Below, one piece after another: positions 60,696 through 64,000 of a stretch of DNA of 64,000 nt. Position 1 is the stretch's first letter; each line of letters starts with the position of its first letter. The position numbers were made by a program, and so were the translations under genes. Source of the DNA: G963665405 sp963665405 (lineage in GTDB: Bacteria; Chloroflexota; Dehalococcoidia; Lucifugimonadales; G963665405). The notes below the pieces were generated by a model that searched no databases, was not told where the DNA came from, and saw nothing but the letters and a program-made list of their open reading frames with translations. The stretch is taken from contig CAXXUH010000004.1 of the NCBI GenBank assembly GCA_963665405.2, forward strand, positions 124,001 to 188,000, written 5' to 3'.

Positions 60696-61562
60696 ATGGC
60701 TTTCGACCTCATTGACGCTCGGCGGGTCGGAGGGGTCCTGACGCTGACCCTGGACGATCCTCCGACGAGAAACGCGATGAGCCCGGAGATGGCCGTCGAG
60801 GTGGCGGAGCAGCTCTCGCGCTTCGAGGCAGAGCCCGGGCTGCGGGTGCTGGTCCTGACCGGCCGGGACCCGTCCTTCTGCTCCGGGGCCGACGTCCGCC
60901 GGATGAACCAGGCCGCCGCCGGTCCGGCGGCGGATGAGGTCGAGGCGGTGCCGTCCGATCCGTGGCAGGGCCTGGAGGCGAGGCTGTCCGAGGCCCCGCC
61001 CGAGACGGTCAGGGCCGGCGACGCGATCGACGGGGTCCGGCTGCTACCCCTCAAGTTCCATCAGCTTACGAAGCCATGCATCGCCGCCGTGAACGGCCAC
61101 GCCATAGGCGTCGGGATGGGAATCGCCCTCTCGTGCGACATCAGAATCGCGTCGGAGGAGGCCCGCTTCGCTGAGGCGTTCGTACGCAACGGACTGGTGC
61201 CCGCCGACGGCTCCTGCTGGCAGCTGCCCCGGATGATCGGGCTCAGCAACACGATGCTCCTCCAATATACTGGCGACGTCATTGGAGCGGAAGAGGCCCT
61301 GAGGATCGGCCTGGTCAGCAGGGTGACCCCGCACGAGGAGCTGACGGGCGCCGCGATGGAGCTGGCCCAGCGGCTGGCTCAGGGGGCGACCTACGCCATG
61401 TCCCTCACCAAGCGGCTGGTTCAGAAGTCGCTCGGGCTCGACTTCGAGGAGAGCCTGAGGGTTGCAGGGGTCGCACAGGATATCGCCCGAGTCACCGAAG
61501 ACCATCGGGAGGGCGTGCGGGCCTTCGTCGAGAAGCGCAGGCCCCACTTCAGGGGCAGATAG
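60696..61562 (+). CDS. Enoyl-CoA hydratase/isomerase family protein
   Basis: A 288-residue crotonase-fold enzyme acting on acyl-CoA thioesters. LTLDDPPTRNAMSPEMAVEVAEQL and the oxyanion-hole segment SGADVRRMNQA are present. PCIAAVNGHAIGVGMGIALSCDIRIASEEARFAEAFVRNGLVPADGS carries the second oxyanion Gly and the usual position for one catalytic acid. An insertion of about 45 residues after the first motif (PAADEVEAVPSDPWQGLE...) is longer than in typical hydratases of about 260 residues. The C-terminal helices have LTKRLVQKSLGLDFEESL. Substrate unknown. It follows the CoxG-like gene by nine bases, and a small lipoprotein gene follows it by 12. Confidence 0.9.
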   Translation: MAFDLIDARRVGGVLTLTLDDPPTRNAMSPEMAVEVAEQLSRFEAEPGLRVLVLTGRDPSFCSGADVRRMNQAAAGPAADEVEAVPSDPWQGLEARLSEAPPETVRAGDAIDGVRLLPLKFHQLTKPCIAAVNGHAIGVGMGIALSCDIRIASEEARFAEAFVRNGLVPADGSCWQLPRMIGLSNTMLLQYTGDVIGAEEALRIGLVSRVTPHEELTGAAMELAQRLAQGATYAMSLTKRLVQKSLGLDFEESLRVAGVAQDIARVTEDHREGVRAFVEKRRPHFRGR

Positions 61563-61574
61563 GTTGAAGGCTAC

Positions 61575-62102
61575 ATGGGCGTTATTCTGATCTCGATGCT
61601 GACCGCCCTGGCTCTCGCAGGGGCGTGCACGGCCACCACCACGACTACGGCACCCACGGAGCCGGCGGCGTCATGGAGCTTCGACGGGACGACGTACCGG
61701 ATCGTCTCGGGTATTGCGGGAGACGTGCCGCCGGTGTGGCTGGAGAATGGGTGGTCGGGAGACGGCATGCTGGTCTATCTGTCGGACCGGGACGTCACCT
61801 GCGAAGACTTTCCCCTGAGGGACGACGACCAGTTCCCCCCGCCCCTGACTCCGACCGGCGCAACCATCACGCTGAAGGCTACGGAGAAGGGGGTGGACTC
61901 GACTCTGGAGTACGCCTTCTTCGACATCGAGACCGAGGGCGCCAGCAAAGGCCGTGGCACTGATGAGGTGAGCTTCGGAGTGACGTCCGTCGAAGAAGGC
62001 AGCCCGGAGATCGTTCGAGGGTGGCTGGACTTCCACGAGGAAGGTCCGAGGCTTCCGAGGCTGGACGTGTCGGGCACGTTCGAGGTCCAGTTCTGCTCCT
62101 GA
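61575..62102 (+). CDS. Small hypothetical lipoprotein
   Basis: A 175-residue lipoprotein (lipobox LALAGAC, Cys18) with a Thr-rich linker. No family is recognised. The mature part is beta-rich and acidic (WSFDGTTYRIVSG, LVYLSDRDVTCEDFPL, ATITLKATEKGVDSTLEYAFFDIET, VSGTFEVQFCS). Two cysteines (in DVTCEDF and VQFCS) could form a disulfide. It lies 12 bases after the enoyl-CoA hydratase gene and 94 before the molybdopterin gene, on the same strand. Confidence 0.7.
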   Translation: MGVILISMLTALALAGACTATTTTTAPTEPAASWSFDGTTYRIVSGIAGDVPPVWLENGWSGDGMLVYLSDRDVTCEDFPLRDDDQFPPPLTPTGATITLKATEKGVDSTLEYAFFDIETEGASKGRGTDEVSFGVTSVEEGSPEIVRGWLDFHEEGPRLPRLDVSGTFEVQFCS

Positions 62103-62196
62103 CGGCGTGACAACCGCCGCCCGGTAAACCGCCACCCGAGAAGGTTCGTACCAGCTAGCAACAGTCTGCCGTAGCGAGACGGCAGGGCGGTTCCTC

Positions 62197-63222
62197 GTGA
62201 GATTCCCCTGGGCGAACACGCTGCTCCTGGTTCTCATCCTGGCGGAGCTGGTCACCGGGTACTTCGGGCTGACGTCCGGATCGTCGGGGAAGGCCATCTA
62301 CATCCAGGCCCACCGGGTGGCGGGCTACGGCATCCTGGCGATACTGCTCTGGAAGTCGCGGAACATCCTCTTCTCCCTCCGCTGGCGTCGTGCCAGGACG
62401 CCGAGGACCGCGTCGATGGCACTGCTCGTCCTGCTGCTGGCGACGCTCGCGCTCGGCCTCGCATGGTCGCTGGCGGGACCCTTCAGCTTCTGGCTCTTCA
62501 GCGGAGTGAGCTGGCATATCTACGTCGGGGCGGCGTTGCTCCCGATTCTCATCTGGCACTCGCTGTACCATACTCGCGGGTTCCCGATCCGGTTCTGGGC
62601 TGACCGCCGCTCGTTCCTCAGGCTTGCCGGTCTCGTGGCGATCGGGTTCGCGGGCTGGCAGGTCGCCGAGCTGGGGGTGAGGACAGGGAGTCTGAGCGGG
62701 GAGCGCCGCCGGTTCACCGGGTCGTACGGGGTGACGGGCCGCTCTCCCGGCAGCTTCCCGGTGGTCTCCTGGCTGAACGACCGTCCACAGCCCGTCGAGT
62801 CGAGTCGGTGGAGACTGGCGATCGGCGGGCATGTACAGCGGGAGCTGGTGCTGGGCTACGAGGAGCTGGCGGCCGACGCGGAGCTTGATGCCACCATAGA
62901 CTGCACCGGCGGATGGTACTCGACCCAGACGTGGCGTGGCGTCCCGGTGGCGCGACTGCTGTGCATGGCCTCGCCCGGACCCCGGGCCAGAAGTGTCACG
63001 TTCACATCAGTCACCGGCTACTACCGGCGGTTTTCGCTGGAGGAGGCCGAGCGCTACGTCCTGGCGACCCACGTCGGGGGCAGGCCGCTGTCGCACGGGC
63101 ACGGGTTCCCCGTCCGGCTTGTCGCCCCCGGGAAGCGGGGGTTCGAATGGGTCAAGTGGGTAGTGGAGATCGAGGTCAACGACACGCCGAAGTGGCTACA
63201 GCCGCCGATCCCTCTGCAGTAG
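62197..63222 (+). CDS. Membrane cytochrome-b561-like / molybdopterin oxidoreductase fusion
   Basis: A 341-residue protein. The N-terminal half has four or five membrane helices (NTLLLVLILAELVTGYF, VAGYGILAILLW, MALLVLLLATLALGLAW, WHIYVGAALLPILIWHSLYH) with His residues placed to bind haem (AHRVAGY, SWHIYVG, IWHSLYH). From about residue 205 a sulfite-oxidase-type Mo-cofactor domain follows, with the Mo ligand Cys236 in TIDCTGGWYSTQTWRGVPVARLL, then SVTGYYRRFSLEEAE, GHGFPVRLVAPGKRGFEWVKWV. It would pass electrons between the quinone pool and a small substrate. The dimerisation domain of sulfite oxidase is absent, as in MsrP/YedY-like proteins. No separate haem subunit is seen. The substrate is unknown. 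The start may be the GTG at 62197. Confidence 0.85.
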   Translation: MRFPWANTLLLVLILAELVTGYFGLTSGSSGKAIYIQAHRVAGYGILAILLWKSRNILFSLRWRRARTPRTASMALLVLLLATLALGLAWSLAGPFSFWLFSGVSWHIYVGAALLPILIWHSLYHTRGFPIRFWADRRSFLRLAGLVAIGFAGWQVAELGVRTGSLSGERRRFTGSYGVTGRSPGSFPVVSWLNDRPQPVESSRWRLAIGGHVQRELVLGYEELAADAELDATIDCTGGWYSTQTWRGVPVARLLCMASPGPRARSVTFTSVTGYYRRFSLEEAERYVLATHVGGRPLSHGHGFPVRLVAPGKRGFEWVKWVVEIEVNDTPKWLQPPIPLQ

Positions 63223-63257
63223 CTCATCGACCAGTCCCAGTTCTTGGAGGGTGGGGA

Positions 63258-63273
63258 GCGCACGGCCGTGCGC
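63258..63273. repeat. GCGCACGGCCGTGCGC palindrome
   Basis: A perfect 16-base palindrome between two converging genes, followed by CCCCTACA. It is related to 16198-16214 and 28693-28711 and could act as a terminator for the minus-strand gene ending at 63297. Confidence 0.55.
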
Positions 63274-63296
63274 CCCTACAGTGGCGGAGGGTGCGG

Positions 63297-64000
63297 CTAT
63301 CTCAACTCGCCGTTGTCGTAGACGGCTTTCAGAAATCGGTCGGTGAACGCGGTCCGGTAGTCGAAGGGGTTGGTGAGGGCCTCGAACTCCAGGAGCTGGT
63401 CGTAGAGGTTCTTCCACTGCCGGCCGGTCATCCAGCCGAGTCCGTTCTCGCGCGTCAGGTCGCTGACGGCGTCGTCCATCTCGGCCTGGAGCATGAACTG
63501 CTGGTGGGCGCGATTCTCGCCGGGGGCGAACTTCATGACGATGGTCAGCGCGTCGTCGGGGTTGGCGAAGATGAACTCCATGGCTCTCATGGTGGCCCTC
63601 AGGAACCTCTCGACGGTGTCCGGGTCCTGATCGGCCAGGTCCTGCCGGGTGATGTACGTAAGCCCCATGCCCGCGATGCCGTAGTCGGCCTGGTCGAAGA
63701 CGATGACGTCGAACCCAAGCCCTCGGAGCGTGTCGGGCTCGTTGGACTTGAATGCGGCCAGGATGTCGATCCGGCCCTGGGTCAGGACCCGGGGATCGAA
63801 GCCGACCCGGACCTCGGTGATCTTGGAGCGGTCTACGCCGTTCGCCTTGAGCAGAGCCAGATAGCCGGGCGGCTGCGACGTCTTGTAGCCGAACGTCTTG
63901 CCCTCCCAGTCCTTCACGGTCCGAATCTCGGAGCTTGACAGGGCGATGAAGGCCTGCTGGTCGCGCTGGCCGAAGAGGGCGAAGGCCACGATGGGAAGCT
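63297..64000 (-). CDS. NMT1/ThiY-type ABC transporter substrate-binding protein, N-terminus outside window
   Basis: The C-terminal 234 residues of a periplasmic binding protein. The visible start (PIVAFALFGQRDQQAFIALSSSEIRTVKDWEGKTFGYKTSQPPGYLALLKANGVD) is the middle of the NMT1/SsuA-like fold, with GWEGK-type and GQRD motifs. DPRVLTQGRIDILAAFKSNEPDTLRGLGFDVIVF and RFLRATMRAMEFIFANPDDALTIVM follow, and the end is typical. These proteins bind pyrimidine precursors, sulfonates or similar small molecules. The signal peptide and the transporter subunits would lie beyond base 64000. The protein stops 75 bases from the molybdopterin gene, which converges on it. Confidence 0.85.
   Translation of the reverse strand, partial: LPIVAFALFGQRDQQAFIALSSSEIRTVKDWEGKTFGYKTSQPPGYLALLKANGVDRSKITEVRVGFDPRVLTQGRIDILAAFKSNEPDTLRGLGFDVIVFDQADYGIAGMGLTYITRQDLADQDPDTVERFLRATMRAMEFIFANPDDALTIVMKFAPGENRAHQQFMLQAEMDDAVSDLTRENGLGWMTGRQWKNLYDQLLEFEALTNPFDYRTAFTDRFLKAVYDNGELR

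Overview
The window is a high-GC bacterial chromosome segment, cut inside a gene at both ends (a response regulator at the left, a substrate-binding protein at the right). I saw no rRNA, tRNA or CRISPR array. The best guess for the organism is a Chloroflexota bacterium, perhaps Dehalococcoidia/SAR202-like. The reasons are a solute-binding lipoprotein with a long Val/Glu-rich spacer after its signal peptide, a Gram-positive-type LexA box as in Dehalococcoides, DivIVA-like proteins, and abundant GC-rich intergenic repeats. This is inference, not proof.

Layout. 0-4 kb: truncated response regulator, two paralogous DivIVA-like coiled-coil proteins, one small unknown gene and a 29-base poly-C tract. 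4-11 kb: a three-domain acyl-AMP ligase/ACP/acyltransferase fusion, an SDR, a five-unit tandem repeat and the ergothioneine pair egtB-egtD. 11.4-16.1 kb: an insertion-sequence graveyard with broken IS1380-like and IS5-like transposases and one intact IS1380-family element. 16.2-20.5 kb: a minus-strand operon with a response-regulator/thioredoxin-reductase-like fusion, a possible 31-residue protein, a cNMP-binding histidine kinase, a rhodanese and a phosphoribosyltransferase-like protein. 21-34.6 kb: a plus-strand run of secreted proteins: a metazoan-type alpha-2-macroglobulin lipoprotein, a frameshifted solute-binding lipoprotein, a kelch lipoprotein, a TPR lipoprotein, a DUF1015 protein and a beta-helix surface protein. 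34.6-35.8 kb: two internally deleted derivatives of the IS1380-type element. 36-42.3 kb: an OLD-like ATPase with a degenerate Toprim region, ftsZ (frameshifted, no C-terminal tail), a TIGR03086-type protein, an SPL-like radical SAM protein behind a LexA-like box, and a second SDR. 42.4-51.2 kb: an eight-gene MoxR/DUF58/Bat operon. 51.3-58.9 kb: an OmpR-type regulator, a MacAB-like exporter, a lipoprotein and a histidine kinase on one strand. 59-64 kb: D-2-hydroxyacid dehydrogenase, CoxG-like protein, enoyl-CoA hydratase, small lipoprotein, membrane-anchored molybdopterin oxidoreductase and a partial NMT1-type binding protein.

The most unusual features are the alpha-2-macroglobulin with its intact thioester motif, a family of multi-hairpin repeats found downstream of seven genes in the same orientation, and a set of IS copies that differ mainly by clean internal deletions. 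At least four otherwise good genes, including ftsZ, carry a single frameshift, so base-level assembly quality should be kept in mind.
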